A stretch of DNA of 64,000 nucleotides from Bathynomus jamesi (GCA_023014485.1 JAJOZX010000485.1:1298501-1362500); one strand, 5' to 3'. Shown: positions 10,610-21,785, counted from the first letter of the stretch. Program-made: numbers and translations. Notes: generated by a model from the letters alone, not told the origin.

Positions 10610-11642
10610 TGCGTACGTCTCTCATCACAATAAATATGACCCGCAATTAAATGATCAGTATTAAAATTCACATAGATGATAAATAATACAGATCAGATAC
10701 GATTATACAACTCCACACAGTGTATAATAATAGTGCAATCTGATTAAATCGGCCTAACGGGTATCTAGATTTGTTTATATCCCACCAGAAGGAAATAGAA
10801 CTTTATAAAGGTGTGCTAACTTGATACAGAATATGAAGATAAACGGAAAAATATTGGAATCGGGTTATATGAAATCTTCACTAATTAATACAAAATATTG
10901 AAAATTACCTCATTAAATATGCCAAATTTCAACATTTTGGCAGCAGAAATGGATTCTGCAGGAAAACATACATTGAAACACATTGATAAAACATCATTAA
11001 TGTACAAATTGAATCATATATGAGAATAAATTTGATTTTCGACAGATTTTGTGGATATGAAAAACACTTTGGAGTACAATTAAATATTGAGTCGTGATTC
11101 ATAGCACATTCCAATATTTTTAATGTTAACATTTGTTTTCTGGTTCAGGCCATTCTAAGGAATTTAAAAAAATACCAATGAAGTACCTTAGTTCAGGGGG
11201 AGGGTTGCACGGTAACTGTACCTATCCTACAAACTAGTACCGTATTTGGTTTTCAAACTGCTAAAACTGCCCCAAACAATAAAAATAACGGAGGTAACCA
11301 GTTTAATCAACATCCTCGGACGATGAACTTGTGTACGAGACTCATTTCAAAATGCATCACTGGTTTCTATAGCAACGTTCAGAAATCAGTTGATATTATG
11401 TACGTCACTCGGACAATGCAACCAATGTGAGCTTCTTTAAACGTCATAAAAGTACTTAACTGTTTGGTTAGAAACGGAGTTGGAATTTTTTATTTCTGTA
11501 TGATATTCTTAGCTGTTTATTATTTCTAATATTATGCTCGCAAACCTTCAGTGAAATACTGGTTTTACAATATCGGTTGAGTGACTTGAGTCAGTAATAT
11601 CCTGGTTGTGGAAGTAATCGTACTTTTGTATTTTCAGTAACG
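10610..11642. other. no gene seen; likely host sequence 5' of an exon
   Basis: AT-rich, apparently unique sequence without repeats I can match elsewhere in the window. It precedes the signal-peptide exon and may contain its promoter or 5' UTR. I could not place a convincing TATA or initiator. Confidence 0.35.
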
Positions 11643-11744
11643 ATGATTCATAAAATCTCATTACTGTTTTTGTTATTTATTGGAATTCAGAGTCAGACGA
11701 TGAACAAAATTGCGATTAGGATGCCAAATGTTAAACCTCAGAAG
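11643..11744 (+). CDS. host signal-peptide exon, PHM/PAM-like
   Basis: ATG at 11643 opens a 34-codon frame that ends exactly at a consensus donor (AAG|GTAAGT, 11745-11750), giving a phase-0 exon. The product starts MIHKISLLFLLFIGIQS, a short hydrophobic signal peptide, followed by a stretch ending AIRMPNVKPQK. That ending resembles the start of the mature region of peptidylglycine alpha-hydroxylating monooxygenase (DIRMPGVTPK in vertebrate PAM), a copper enzyme of neuropeptide amidation in the secretory pathway. Signal and donor are seen directly. The enzyme identity rests on about ten residues and is inference. The remaining exons are not in the sequence that follows, so the giant palindrome would lie in its first intron. 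Confidence 0.5.
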
Positions 11745-11785
11745 GTAAGTCACATTTATTTTTAACGCTCATTTATATAATTTAT

Positions 11786-11790
11786 AACTA

Positions 11791-11839
<49 letters not shown>
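11786..11839. repeat. (TA)n(GA)n microsatellite
   Basis: A (TA)n tract runs directly into (GA)n and ends at the 5S-like sequence. The minus-strand open frame here is low complexity. Confidence 0.85.
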
Positions 11840-11840
<1 letters not shown>

Positions 11841-12040
11841 CTACGTCGTGGCCAATGTCGTAACACCACTTCCTGGAGATCAGCGAAGTTAAACGACATT
11901 GGGTCTGGGTAGTAGTTGGATGGGAGACCGTCTTCTGCGCCCAGATTATGTAGCGACCCGTGGTTCAGATCCCACGTAAAGTTGTAGGTCCCCTCCATCA
12001 TATGACCTTAGATGTTTCGAAGGAGGTTAAACAACCCCAA
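11840..12040 (+). repeat. 5S rRNA-derived SINE
   Basis: Positions 11840-11954 align over their whole length with 5S rRNA. The 5' end is GCTACGTCGTGGCC and the 3' end TGTAGC, so the ends pair. The internal promoter blocks GAAGTTAAACGACAT and TTGGATGGGAGACC are recognisable. The sequence continues without a break into GTGGTTCAGATCCCACGTAA and GTTGTAGGTCCCCTCCATC, closely related to the tail of the tRNA-type SINEs in this window. This fits a 5S-headed SINE rather than a true 5S gene. No T-run terminator follows the 5S part. Confidence 0.7.
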
Positions 12041-12218
12041 TTAAATATATATATATATATATAGATGAGACACGGACGGTGACAGAAGAAACGGGAATTT
12101 AAGCACTCCCAGTCTCCTGCCTAACGTCCCCCACCCCCGGAGTACTTCCCTGGTCGATTGGTGTCTGCAATCTCCTCCTTATTTATATATATACACATGT
12201 GTGTGTGTATATATATAT

Positions 12219-12253
<35 letters not shown>

Positions 12254-12284
12254 GGACTATCATGCATGATCACACACGATTTTT
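12041..12284. other. microsatellites and unassigned sequence
   Basis: (TA)n tracts at 12045-12062 and (TA)/(GT) mixtures at 12184-12252 bracket about 120 bp of unassigned GC-richer sequence. No gene is seen. Confidence 0.5.
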
Positions 12285-12590
12285 TAGGACGAACGTCAGG
12301 CTTCTTGCTCCATCTTGGACCTACGGCTTAACGTGGAATCCGAACGACGACCCACCACGGGAGGTCAGAAATTACACGGACTCTACTCACCACCTCTAGA
12401 TCAGCAGCACAGCGTCTTAACCACTACGCCATGCAGGGTATCCATTTATCTACCAACCTATTTTTCCTGGAAGGATGACCAGTTAGGTAAACTGCGTGCG
12501 TGCCGCCTGCTTTCGCCAGGAATCGGAGGCTGGTCCGGTGGATTCGTAGTCAGTGATGCTAACCACAATACTACCGAGGCGCATCCATAT
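12285..12590 (-). repeat. dimeric tRNA-derived SINE, second copy
   Basis: It has the same architecture as the copy at 536-772: a tail with AACGTGGAATCCGAAC, a second head with CTTAACCACTACGCC reading as an A box on minus, a linker containing TATCCATTTATCTACCAACC, and the outer head (GCCTCGGTAGTATTGTGGTT on minus). It is more diverged and carries an extra internal stretch (GGTCAGAAATTACACGG). Confidence 0.62.
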
Positions 12591-12734
12591 GTAGTAGCAT
12601 AAGGGAAAATTCCTTTTCCTCGCCTCCCTCACATGACTGTAAAATTTCCAAACACGTGGGCAAGAACAGACTACAAAGGAAAGCTTATTTTACTTTTGTT
12701 TCTCGAAAGTGCGCACTAAATTTGTCGCGTCATC

Positions 12735-13310
12735 AGTAGTATAGCCGCAAAAAGGTAGAATGCAGGAATGTTGCAAGAAATAACGGGCAATGTTGCAAAG
12801 GGGGTACGGGTTGCAAATGGGGCGGGGTATGCAACAATTCAATGTTGCAAAGGGGGTGGGGGATGCTGCAGGTGCAACAAGGGGTCATGAAACTTGGAGG
12901 CGGCGTTATCCCCCAAGAGAAAGACAGGAGAAGGAGAGACAGGAAGAGAGGTGTTCACCTGGCAGGAGCCAAGTGCACACTAAGACTTCAGCCAAGTGGC
13001 CGTTGTCTTATAGACTCCTAATCAGCCAGTTGGCTCAGGAGCCAAGGGGGAGAGGGGAGGTTGAGGGGAAGGGGTCTTCGGGGGGAGAAGAGGATGACCC
13101 CCCAAACGGGTTGCCTTAGCCTAAGAGAGAAAGGATAGACGGAGGAGGACTTTGGGGGGGGGCAAGGTGGGATGTCCTAACCCCCCAAAGGGAAACTAAG
13201 CTAAGTCTTAACCTAAGAAGGGAAGGAGAGAGATCTTTATTCGGCCGAAGTTCGCATCAAACTACCAGCTCCGAAGCCAAGCGGGTCTTATATAGATGAT
13301 GGTTGAGTTG
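12735..13310 (-). repeat. Polinton-type terminal region, left end of palindrome
   Basis: Mirror of 40425-41080. It contains GCAGGAATGTTGCAAG, repeated AATGTTGCAAAGGGG units, the CTTGGAGGCGGCGTTATCC block, a TATA-like block read outward (near 13012 and near 13292 on minus), and the TTGAGTTGCCAGATACC block at the inner side. Outside 12735 the two sides of the palindrome share nothing, so this is the true end of the unit. Confidence 0.72.
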
Positions 13311-13539
13311 CCAGATACCATTTTTTTTTTAATTGTACACGTATACATTATTAGGATGAGTTGCTAGATACCACCATTTATTTTAATTCGTTACCAAAGC
13401 ATACAGACTTTGTCTTGAAAATCGAAATTGACAATAAGAAAATGTTTATTAATTAAATAAATAGAATTTGCCTTCTACCGCCCAAAAAATAATATAATAC
13501 GTACAATCGTCAAAATAATGGTTCAGACGAAATACACAC

Positions 13540-13618
13540 ACACACACACAAACACACACACAAACACAATTGAACAACTTTCTCCTTACCTTATATATAT
13601 ATATATATATATATTATA

Positions 13619-13653
<35 letters not shown>

Positions 13654-13693
13654 GAAAGAATCATATTAACTGTGTCTATTTAATTTTGTCATT

Positions 13694-13743
<50 letters not shown>

Positions 13744-13839
13744 GGATTTTCAATTTAAAGTGAATTAAAACATATTAACGTTAAAAAAATCACTAAACAA
13801 TTGGCTTAACAAAAGAAATCGTTCCATTAACATTCTCAA

Positions 13840-13895
<56 letters not shown>

Positions 13896-13919
13896 CAATT
13901 GAACAACTTTCTCCTTACC

Positions 13920-13952
<33 letters not shown>

Positions 13953-14129
13953 CATTTAACTGCAATGACCGCGCAGTATATTAACGTATAGAAACGACGT
14001 AAGTATAGAGGAGTGTTCTGACCGGTAATCGGAAGATCCTGGGTTCGTTTCCCGGGCGGGTGCCTTATTTTTCATTTGTTTTTTATTTCTCTTCCTCGTG
14101 TGCAGAACACTCCTCTATACTTACGTCGT

Positions 14130-14175
<46 letters not shown>

Positions 14176-14212
14176 AGAATCATATTAACTGTGTCTATTT
14201 AATTTTGTCATT

Positions 14213-14268
<56 letters not shown>

Positions 14269-14364
14269 GGATTTTCACCTTAAAGTGCATTAAAACAATA
14301 TTAACTTTAAAAAATCACTAAACAATTGGCTTAGCAAAAGAAATCGTTCCATTAACATTCTCAA

Positions 14365-14418
<54 letters not shown>

Positions 14419-14430
14419 TTGTATATATTA
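13540..14430. repeat. left-arm tandem duplication and microsatellites
   Basis: A block with (CA)n, (TA)n, AGAAAGAATCATATTAACTG and AAACGGATTTTCA occurs twice (about 13640-13900 and 14170-14400). The right arm has it once (about 39940-40150), so the left arm gained a tandem copy after the palindrome formed. All open frames are simple-sequence artefacts. Confidence 0.7.
13986..14136. repeat. small fold-back with tRNA-like B box
   Basis: About 35 bp around AAACGACGTAAGTATAGAGG (13992-14023) reappears inverted at 14101-14134. The roughly 80-bp loop contains GGTAATCGGAAGATCC and GGGTTCGTTTCCCGGGC, which resemble the anticodon-arm to T-arm half of a tRNA. It is absent from the right arm. Confidence 0.5.
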
Positions 14431-14596
14431 TGTGAATGAAAATCAGAAAAATGCCAAAAGTATATTAATTTAAAGCAAATGAATTTTCTCGTTTTAAGAG
14501 AATCAATTATTAAAACCAATATTAACAATATAAGAAACTCATTATTTAAACGCCGTTTTATTTACTTTCTTTCAGTTATTAAAACGAATCCAGATA

Positions 14597-14818
14597 TTAA
14601 CTCTTAGAATAATGTTTTAACATTGTGTTCAGACGACAGCGAGACGAGGCAGGTAAGCAAGAGATCCAGCTAAAAGGTCCAGCCCGAGGCCTTTTAAAAC
14701 CGCAAACTGGCGAGAAGGAATTTGGGTTGAACTTTTTATCTCTCAAAGACTCGATTCCACCTCTTCTAGCTCTCCATGCGTTTGTCTTGTAAATAAAAAA
14801 TGTTTTATATTTTATCAA
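14597..14818 (-). CDS. conserved arm ORF of unknown function (left copy)
   Basis: A 73-codon frame read outward, with an essentially identical partner at 39537-39758. It is basic (about 20% Arg+Lys), with Cys residues and no membrane segment. I recognise no family. Near-identity of the arms alone could keep the frame open, so coding status is uncertain. Confidence 0.25.
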   Translation of the reverse strand: MIKYKTFFIYKTNAWRARRGGIESLRDKKFNPNSFSPVCGFKRPRAGPFSWISCLPASSRCRLNTMLKHYSKS

Positions 14819-14892
14819 CTTAGTTATTTTTGTTTACACATGTATGGTGTCATATTCATAGATATCATCTCTGTTATTGAATTGGAAAGATA

Positions 14893-14924
<32 letters not shown>

Positions 14925-16290
14925 TATTATTATACATTTTTAAAAAATTAACACACACACACACACACAAACAATATATATATATATGGTGGTACAAATT
15001 ACAATAGTAATAAAGATAGCTAACTCTTTTTCGTCGAATTGTAACAATGGTTAAGCTTTTCACTCCGCCTTAGACTCACAATTTAACGTGGAAACCGAAC
15101 TAAACTGCAGCACGGGGTGGCAGAAATTGCACAGGATGCATTACTTATTGTCGTAGTTCTTGTCCTTGTATGTAATGAACAGCTTCAGAGTTCATTTACA
15201 CCATGCGTACACTTATCTCGTGTACACAGTGGGAAATAAAACGTACCAATGAAACTATAGACTCATTTAAAATACAGAATTCATTCACACCCCACGTACA
15301 CCTATCTCGTGTATATATATATATATATATATGTACAGAGAGAGAGAGTTTTGTTCATTCTTTTCTTTTTTTTTTAAATAAATAAAGGAATGGATATATT
15401 ACAATTTTTTATTATAAAATCCTCTCGATTACATTAGTAATTATTGATCCGGGAATAGTGTGGCCGCAAAATGTAATATGCACAAAAACAATGTAGATTT
15501 TTCTCTTTAGTAATAATAATAATAATAACTAATTCCTCGCCGAATTGTAACAATGGTTAAGCTTTTCACTCAGCCGTAGACCTACAGTTTAACGTGGAAT
15601 CCGAACTAAGCTTCAGCACTGGCGGGGTGGTTATTTATTCACACATCTATGCGAGAAGTAAAAATCCACAAGTCAGGAATCTTGGGAAAGCTGTGTTTAG
15701 TATGGTTGCCAAATAATTTGCTCCTCTCGATTACATTAGTGATTATTGATCCGGGAATAGTGTGGCTGCAAAATGTGATATGCACAAAAACAATGTAGAT
15801 TTTCTATGTAGTAATAATATGGGTACAAAATGTTATATGCACAAACTTTTAAATACTTAGGGTATCCATTTATCTGCCAACCAATGATTCGCGGATTCCT
15901 CCGCAAATACGATCATGCTTAAAAAACACACAAAGAAGCTTTCGTTAGCTACATCAAATACAATTTTATAATCATTTCCTTTTCAAACGGCTTATTCTTA
16001 TAGATATATATCGATGAATTTACGCATACATTTTTAATTAGCTATACGATTTGGACAGGCTTCAACAAAAGAAGTACAGTGTTACCGGTTTTAAACAGAT
16101 ATTTTAGGAACTTACCCAAAGATATATTGTATAAAATGAAAATAATATTCCAAGGCTTTTGTGTTCAGAAATACATCTCGTCAGGGAATGATTGCTCACT
16201 ATTTCACATCATAATTTCATCGAGATAATTCAAGCTCATACACAGGACCTACATTGTCTATAAGATCTGTGGCGCGTGGAACATGCGGCC
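14819..16290. other. left-arm non-coding sequence
   Basis: Mirror of about 35600-39500 minus its transposon. It holds (ATT)n, (CA)n and (TA)n tracts, two SINE-tail fragments (about 15045-15150 and 15545-15630), and a repeated block CCTCTCGATTACATTAGT present twice (15421 and 15722). This block marks the empty site of the transposon found in the right arm at 36437. No gene is supported. Confidence 0.5.
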
Positions 16291-16291
16291 T

Positions 16292-16546
16292 TCAGAAGAT
16301 GTGAACATCTGCTCTGTGGATCAGTTCAAGAAAATGGATAGGACGAACCTTGCGATGTAGGAATTTTTTCCATGGAACCGTAACCACTGATACATCCTCG
16401 GTACGGATTGCAATACTTATTGAGGTACTTCTTGTCCTTGTATCTCCATCATGTACACCTCCCTCATTGTGTCCGACAACACAGAAACTCATTACAATTT
16501 TGTTGCAAGATGCAAAAGTGTAATGACAAACAGCTTCAGAGTTCAT
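16292..16546 (-). CDS. conserved arm ORF with repeat-derived N-terminus (left copy)
   Basis: An 84-codon frame transcribed outward. The right arm has the matching 85-codon frame at 35322-35579, with a one-codon difference. The N-terminal half (SFCVVGHN, GVH) is encoded by the last unit of the tandem repeat at 16410-16770, and the C-terminal half (VPWKKFLHRK, HRADVHIF) is unique. I recognise no family. Upstream lies a copy of the shared leader block seen in front of other accessory genes, which supports but does not prove that it is expressed. Confidence 0.35.
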   Translation of the reverse strand: MNSEAVCHYTFASCNKIVMSFCVVGHNEGGVHDGDTRTRSTSISIAIRTEDVSVVTVPWKKFLHRKVRPIHFLELIHRADVHIF

Positions 16547-16770
16547 TCACACCATGCGTACACTTATCTCGTGTACGCAGTGTACATCTTCCACATTGTG
16601 TCCGACAACACAGAAGCTCTTTCTAAAATTGTTGCAAGAAGGTGCAAAAAGTGTAATGAAAAAGAACAGCTTCAGAGTTCATTCACACCATGCGTACAAT
16701 TATCTCGTGTACGCAGTGTACACCTTCCACATTGTGTCCGACACACTATTTTTCTTCTACGCTAGAGAAT
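16410..16770. repeat. about 150-bp tandem repeat (left arm)
   Basis: Two to three units carry GTGTCCGACAACACAGAA, AACAGCTTCAGAGTTCATTC and ACCATGCGTACACTTATCTC. A partial unit also occurs at about 15190-15310. The mirrored array is at 35100-35420. Confidence 0.8.
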
Positions 16771-16990
16771 ACACATCTGAAATCCACGGCTTGCACCGCT
16801 CAACTGAGTACGCAGGCGTAGAGATATCCCCAGGTAGTAGCAGGAGTCACTTTTTTAGGCGTAAATGGCTTGTTCAGGTTGAGTTGTCAGATACCACTTT
16901 TATTTTAATTGTTCAGGTATACATTATTATGGAGAGTTGCCAGATACCATTTTAATTGTTCAGGTATACATTATTAAGTTGCCAGATTGT
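16755..16990 (-). promoter_or_regulatory. shared leader block plus GTTGCCAGATACC subrepeats
   Basis: On minus, AGTTGAGCGGTGCAAGCC...TTCTCTAGCGTAGAAGAAA is the same block found directly before the accessory genes at 33173 (plus), 24560 (minus) and 45920 (minus). Next to it (16870-16990) are two to three units of GAGTTGCCAGATACCA/TTCAGGTATACATTATTA, related to the terminal subrepeats at 43090-43440. Confidence 0.55.
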
Positions 16991-17446
16991 ACCATTTATT
17001 TAATTAATTCTTAAAAGTTGGCTTAGAATTCCGCTAGTAGGTTTAGAAGGAGTAACATGCCATTTGGTATAATTGTTTACAACCTAAAGAATTAAATAAA
17101 ACAACATTGCATCATTCTGTTTATTATAAATATATAGAAAATAAATATACATTTGAATGATCAATTAAAAATAATAACACTGGTCTGCGTCATTTTTGAG
17201 GTCAAGGTTTTTTTAGTTGTTCTTTTATAAGTTTTGCATGCTGAATTAAAAAATGTAACTCATTTTGCTCAAACAGGTCAGGTTTTTATGCTATCTTAAT
17301 TTTAAAAAAAATTAGATAATCGTTATGAAATGAGCAAGTTTATTTTTTTAAAATAGACTTACAGTTTAGCCAAGTGTTAGCCAAGCTGTATATAATAAAC
17401 AGACACAACTTATTTCTAATTACGATTGTCATTACTGTTTTTCAAC

Positions 17447-18489
17447 ATGAATAGAATGTGCAAGAATGACCCAAACAGGTTCTGCTACATCTGTGGTAAA
17501 GTCACTATGTCAGACCGGCAGTCAAACATCACACATTTTGTGAGGAAAAGCTATCACGCCTACTTTGGAGTTAAACTTGGTGACCAGGACAAAGCCTTTG
17601 CCCCTCACATATGCTGAAAAACGTGCGTTGAAAGTCTGCGGCGCTGGAGCCACAAGAAGGTAGAGCGTCTACCTTTTGGTGTCCCAATGGTGTGGAGGGA
17701 AGGAAGAGATCATACTACTGACTTATTTCTGTATGACAAACCTACAAGGTAAGTTAGTATGAATTTAGTATGAATTTCATTTTATACTTACAAAAATATG
17801 CCTGACAATATATGAGATGTCTTTATCTTATCTTTATCTGTCTTTATCTGTTTCCTTTTAGGCATAAATCGAAAAAACAAGCAAACGTAAAGTATCCAGA
17901 CGTGCCATCTGCCATAAAGCCAGTGCCTCATGGACCAGAAATTCCAATTCCAACACCGCCCGACAACTTTGATTCGTCGTCCGACTCAGATGAAGAAATG
18001 GATGACGGTGACATATCTGGTACATACCAACCTACTGCCGAGACAAGTCAACCCAAACTCTTGAGCCAAGCTGAGTTGAACGATTTGACAAGAGATTTGT
18101 GCGTGTCCAAAGAATCTGCTCAGTTGCCAGGGTCACGTCTTCGCGAAAATCGTTTGTTAGCTCCAGAAACAACATTCTTCTGGTATCGCAGCCGCGAAGA
18201 AGAGTTTCGAGAATATTTCACGTTGGACGAAGAAGCTTCGCTGGTTTACTGTAACAACGTCAACGGCCTCATTGCAGCTGGGTTTCGCGTATGACCTTAC
18301 AGAATGGCGCTCTTCATCGATTCCTCAAGCAGAAGCTTGAAAGCAGTACTACTCTACAATGGTAACAAGGTCGCGTCTGTTCCGGTGGGTCACTCGGTGC
18401 AGATGACTGAAAGTTATAGTAACATGGAGCTTTTGCTAACTGCTTTGAAGTACAAACATCACAATTGGATGATATGCGGAGACCTAAAG
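17447..18489 (+). pseudogene. putative DDE transposase, 5' exons (left-arm element)
   Basis: Exon 1 (17447-17748) starts MNRMCKNDPNRFCYICGK, with a CxxC...C zinc-finger-like region (FGVKLGDQDKAFAPHIC) and one in-frame stop just after it (about 17615). It ends at AAG|GTAAGT. Exon 2 begins after TTTTAG at 17862. It runs through a Pro/Asp-rich linker to the RNase-H-like strand LFIDSSSRSL and then ICGDLK, ending at a GTATGT donor (18490). A second in-frame stop lies at about 18292. The related copy at 36671 reads through the second exon junction without an intron. I infer transposase function from position between TIRs and from the Asp/C2/Glu pattern. Confidence 0.7.
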
Positions 18490-18515
18490 GTATGTTCGTG
18501 TCTACAAAAAAAAAT

Positions 18516-18572
<57 letters not shown>

Positions 18573-18587
18573 AGGCCCTGATATATA

Positions 18588-19711
18588 CCGGGTGTTTGAA
18601 AACTTTCTGTACAAATTGTAATGGGGATAGGCAACACCAAGACAAACCCTTTTCGTCTATAAGTGTATGTCCGCTGACGTCACCATTCGGCACGAGAGGG
18701 CGCCGCTGCAATTGGCTAAAAGGTGAAGTGGGCTAGACTCGCGCTTGCCGCGGGCATTCTTAAATCGGACGTAGCACGCGTAACATGGAGCGCTTCACGA
18801 CTGCTGAGATGGCTGACATGCATATGGTGTATGGGGCTGCCAATGGAAACGGAAGAGCTGCTGTGAGGTTGTACCGACAGCGCTTCCCAAACAGACGTGT
18901 GCCAAACCACCAAACGTTTGCGCATTTGCATCGGCGACTGCGAGAAACTGGAACATTCCATGCAAACATGCATGACACTGGTCGGGAGAGAAACGTGCGC
19001 ACTCCTGACATGGAAGAAGAAATCCTACGGCGATTTGAGGACAATCCAAGCGCAAGCACGCGAGGTGTTGCACGTATCCTCGGTGTGAACCACGACTGGT
19101 CTGGAGAGTGTTGTACGAGCAGCAGTTACATCCGTTTCATCGTCAGAGAGTCCAGGCATTACAACCTCGGGATTACTCTCTTCGTGTAGAATTCGCACGC
19201 TAGTTTCTGCAGCAGACAGCGGTGCAGCCTAATTTTCCGGCTTATGTGCTATTCTCAGATGAGGCCTGTTTCACACGTGAGGGTGTGTTTAACATGCACA
19301 ATTCTCACGTGTGGGCGCACGCAAATCCACATGCTACACGGGTGCATGCTCATCAAGAACGGTTCGCCGTCAATGTTTGGGCGGGTATCGTCCATGGCAA
19401 GTTGATTGGGCCGTACCTGCTGCCTGCCCGACTCGACGGGCGGGTTTATCGGATATTTCTTGAAGAAACGTTGCCGGAACTGCTGGAAGATGTTCCCGTG
19501 GCTATTCGTAGACGAATGTGGTTTCAACACGTCCGATTTAAGAATGCCCGCGGCAAGCGCGAGTCTAGCCCACTTCACCTTTTAGCCAATTGCAGCGGCG
19601 CCCTCTCGTGCTGAATGGTGACGTCAGCGGACATACACTTATAGACGAAAAGGGTTTGTCTTGGTGTTGCCTATCCCCATTACAATGTGTACAGAAAGTT
19701 TTCAAACACCC

Positions 19712-19713
<2 letters not shown>
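18588..19713 (+). mobile_element. mariner-like element (DUF4817-type), about 190-bp TIRs
   Basis: Long inverted repeats start CCGGGTGTTTGAAAACTTTC and end GAAAGTTTTCAAACACCCTG, run about 190 bp inward (through GGCGCCGCTGCAATTGGC) and are bordered by (TA)n. It sits inside the second intron of the CACTG-ended element's gene. The internal gene is shortened, and its 3' end merges into the right inverted repeat. Confidence 0.85.
18785..19614 (+). pseudogene. mariner-like transposase, broken and 3'-truncated
   Basis: The first frame (18785-19189) begins MERFTTAEMADMHMVYGAAN, the N-terminal DNA-binding region common in arthropod Tc1/mariner relatives (DUF4817-like), with PNHQTFAHLHRRLRETG. A frameshift separates it from the catalytic half (19222-19614), which has FSDEACFTREG with the first Asp and an FAVNVWAGIV core. 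The second and third catalytic blocks are lost where the right TIR begins. Confidence 0.8.
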
Positions 19714-19764
<51 letters not shown>

Positions 19765-19931
19765 AATAAAACCACGAAGGAAAGGAAACACAAAATGGTG
19801 CTCAAGCGCTTTCGTCTAATGACATCCTCAGGAACACTGAAGTACATAAAAAGGTTAAGCCTATATATAGGTTACAGAAAGAAAAAAATAAAAAATAAAT
19901 AACATACATACACACACACACATATATATAT

Positions 19932-19967
<36 letters not shown>

Positions 19968-19999
19968 TATATACATACATATCTATATATACAAATACA

Positions 20000-20035
<36 letters not shown>

Positions 20036-20214
20036 CAATAAACAGAGAAGTAAAAATAAAAAATTAAAAATTAAAACCTTAAAGGATTACCAGTGAGGCG
20101 TACAGATTTGTAAGGAAAAATATCGATTTTTAGCACAAGATCAAATGGATTATAAAAATACAAATTTATATGGAGTTTTATTTATTTATATGGAGTTTTT
20201 CGAAATTACCTATA

Positions 20215-21177
20215 TTCCGAGAATCCTGGGGGTTGGCATCCCTTGGTTGCGGTACGTCGACGATATTTTGTGTATCTGGCCCATGAATCGTGACCTGGAT
20301 AGCTTCCTCCTTCAGTTAAATGATCAAGTCCCCTCCATTAAGTTTACTTTAGAAGTTGAGCAAGACAATTTAATCCCATTTTTGGATGTGCGTGTACATA
20401 GGGAAAGCCCAGGTTTTAAGTTTAGTATCTATCGGAAAACGACAAACAATTTGTCCTACGTACACTTTTACTCGGGACATGATACCCCCACTAAGAAGGC
20501 CATATTTTCATCAATGTTTCTCCGCGCCCTTAGGATCGCCAGTCCGGAATACATCGATGCCGAATTGGAAAAAAAAATCAACGGTATTGGAAGTGATTTG
20601 TGTTATCCATCTGCGTTTATGGAATCTTGTCTCAACAAGGCAAAACGAACTTTCTATCGTGTCAATATTAACACTCGTACTTTGTCAAAAAATATTTTAG
20701 TACTTCCATTTTTCCCGGGCTTTTTAGGCATTGCTAATGTACTTAAACTTTTGGATATTAATGTAGTATTTTCATATAACAATATTGTGAAAAATATCAT
20801 AGTAAAAATAGCCCTACCAATAATTCAGGCATTATCTATAAATTGGTTGTAAACAATGTGATTCCTTTTACATAGGTCAGACGGGAAAGGATTTGCACAC
20901 ACGTATAAAACAGCATCAATATTCCGTTAGAACAGGACAGTTGTCCAGTGCCCTTTTTGTCCATTTGTCAGAGTTAGCCCACTGTATTGATTGGAATAAT
21001 GCTTCAGTTTTATTCCATTCAAGCAACATTGTTAATAGAAATATTCTTGAGTCTGCCATTATCCAACTTTCAAATAACTTCAACATAAGCAAAGGTCTTT
21101 TTCAACTCGATCCTGTTATTTTGAAATCCTTTAAAACAGATTTAGATAAGAAGGGTAAAACATTAAATCTTTGGTAA
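20215..21177 (+). pseudogene. Penelope-like RT and GIY-YIG endonuclease, 5'-truncated
   Basis: The frame to 20852 shows the C-terminal part of the reverse transcriptase: LRYVDDILCIW carries the catalytic YVDD, followed by LEVEQDNLIPFLDV and FSIYRKTT. After a frameshift near 20840 the GIY-YIG domain follows: SGIIYKL, then CKQCDSFYIGQTGKDLHTRI (about 20850-20905), ending at 21177. Motifs before YVDD are missing, so it cannot act. RT with a C-terminal GIY-YIG nuclease is diagnostic of Penelope-like elements. Confidence 0.85.
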
Positions 21178-21694
21178 ACTTGTCTTCTACTTTATTAACT
21201 TTTAATTTGCATTTTATTTTTTTTATATATATCGAAACCTGACCATAGGCAGCAGTGTGTTAAAACCCGGGCAGAGTTCCAGTATAAATTGTATTTTTAT
21301 AATCCATTTGATCTTGTGCTAAAAATCGATTAACTTTTAATTTGCATTTTATTTTTTTTATATATCGAAACCTGACCATAGGCAGCAGTGTGTTAAAACC
21401 CGGGCAGAGTTCCAGTATAAATTTGTATTTTTATAATCCATTTGATCTTGTGCTAAAAATCGATTAACTTTAATTTGCATTTTATTTTTATTTTTTTTTA
21501 TATATATCGAAACCTGACCATAGGCAGCAGTGTGTTAAAACCCGGGCAGAGTTCCAGTATAAATTTGTATTTTTATAATCCATTTGATCTTGTGCTAAAA
21601 ATCGATATTTTTCCTTACAAATCTGTACGCCTCACTGGTAATCCTTTAAGGTTTTAATTTTTAATTTTTAATTTTTACTTCTCTGTTTATTGTA

Positions 21695-21727
<33 letters not shown>

Positions 21728-21754
21728 TTGTATATATAGATATGTATGTATATG

Positions 21755-21785
<31 letters not shown>

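Noticed and set aside
11840..11954. Functional 5S rRNA gene
   Set aside because: Many substitutions from the 5S consensus, no T-run terminator, and direct continuation into a SINE tail.
16408..16955. Plus-strand frames over the left-arm tandem repeat as genes
   Set aside because: Same repeat in several frames, and orientation opposite to all other arm genes. They are better explained as antisense shadows.
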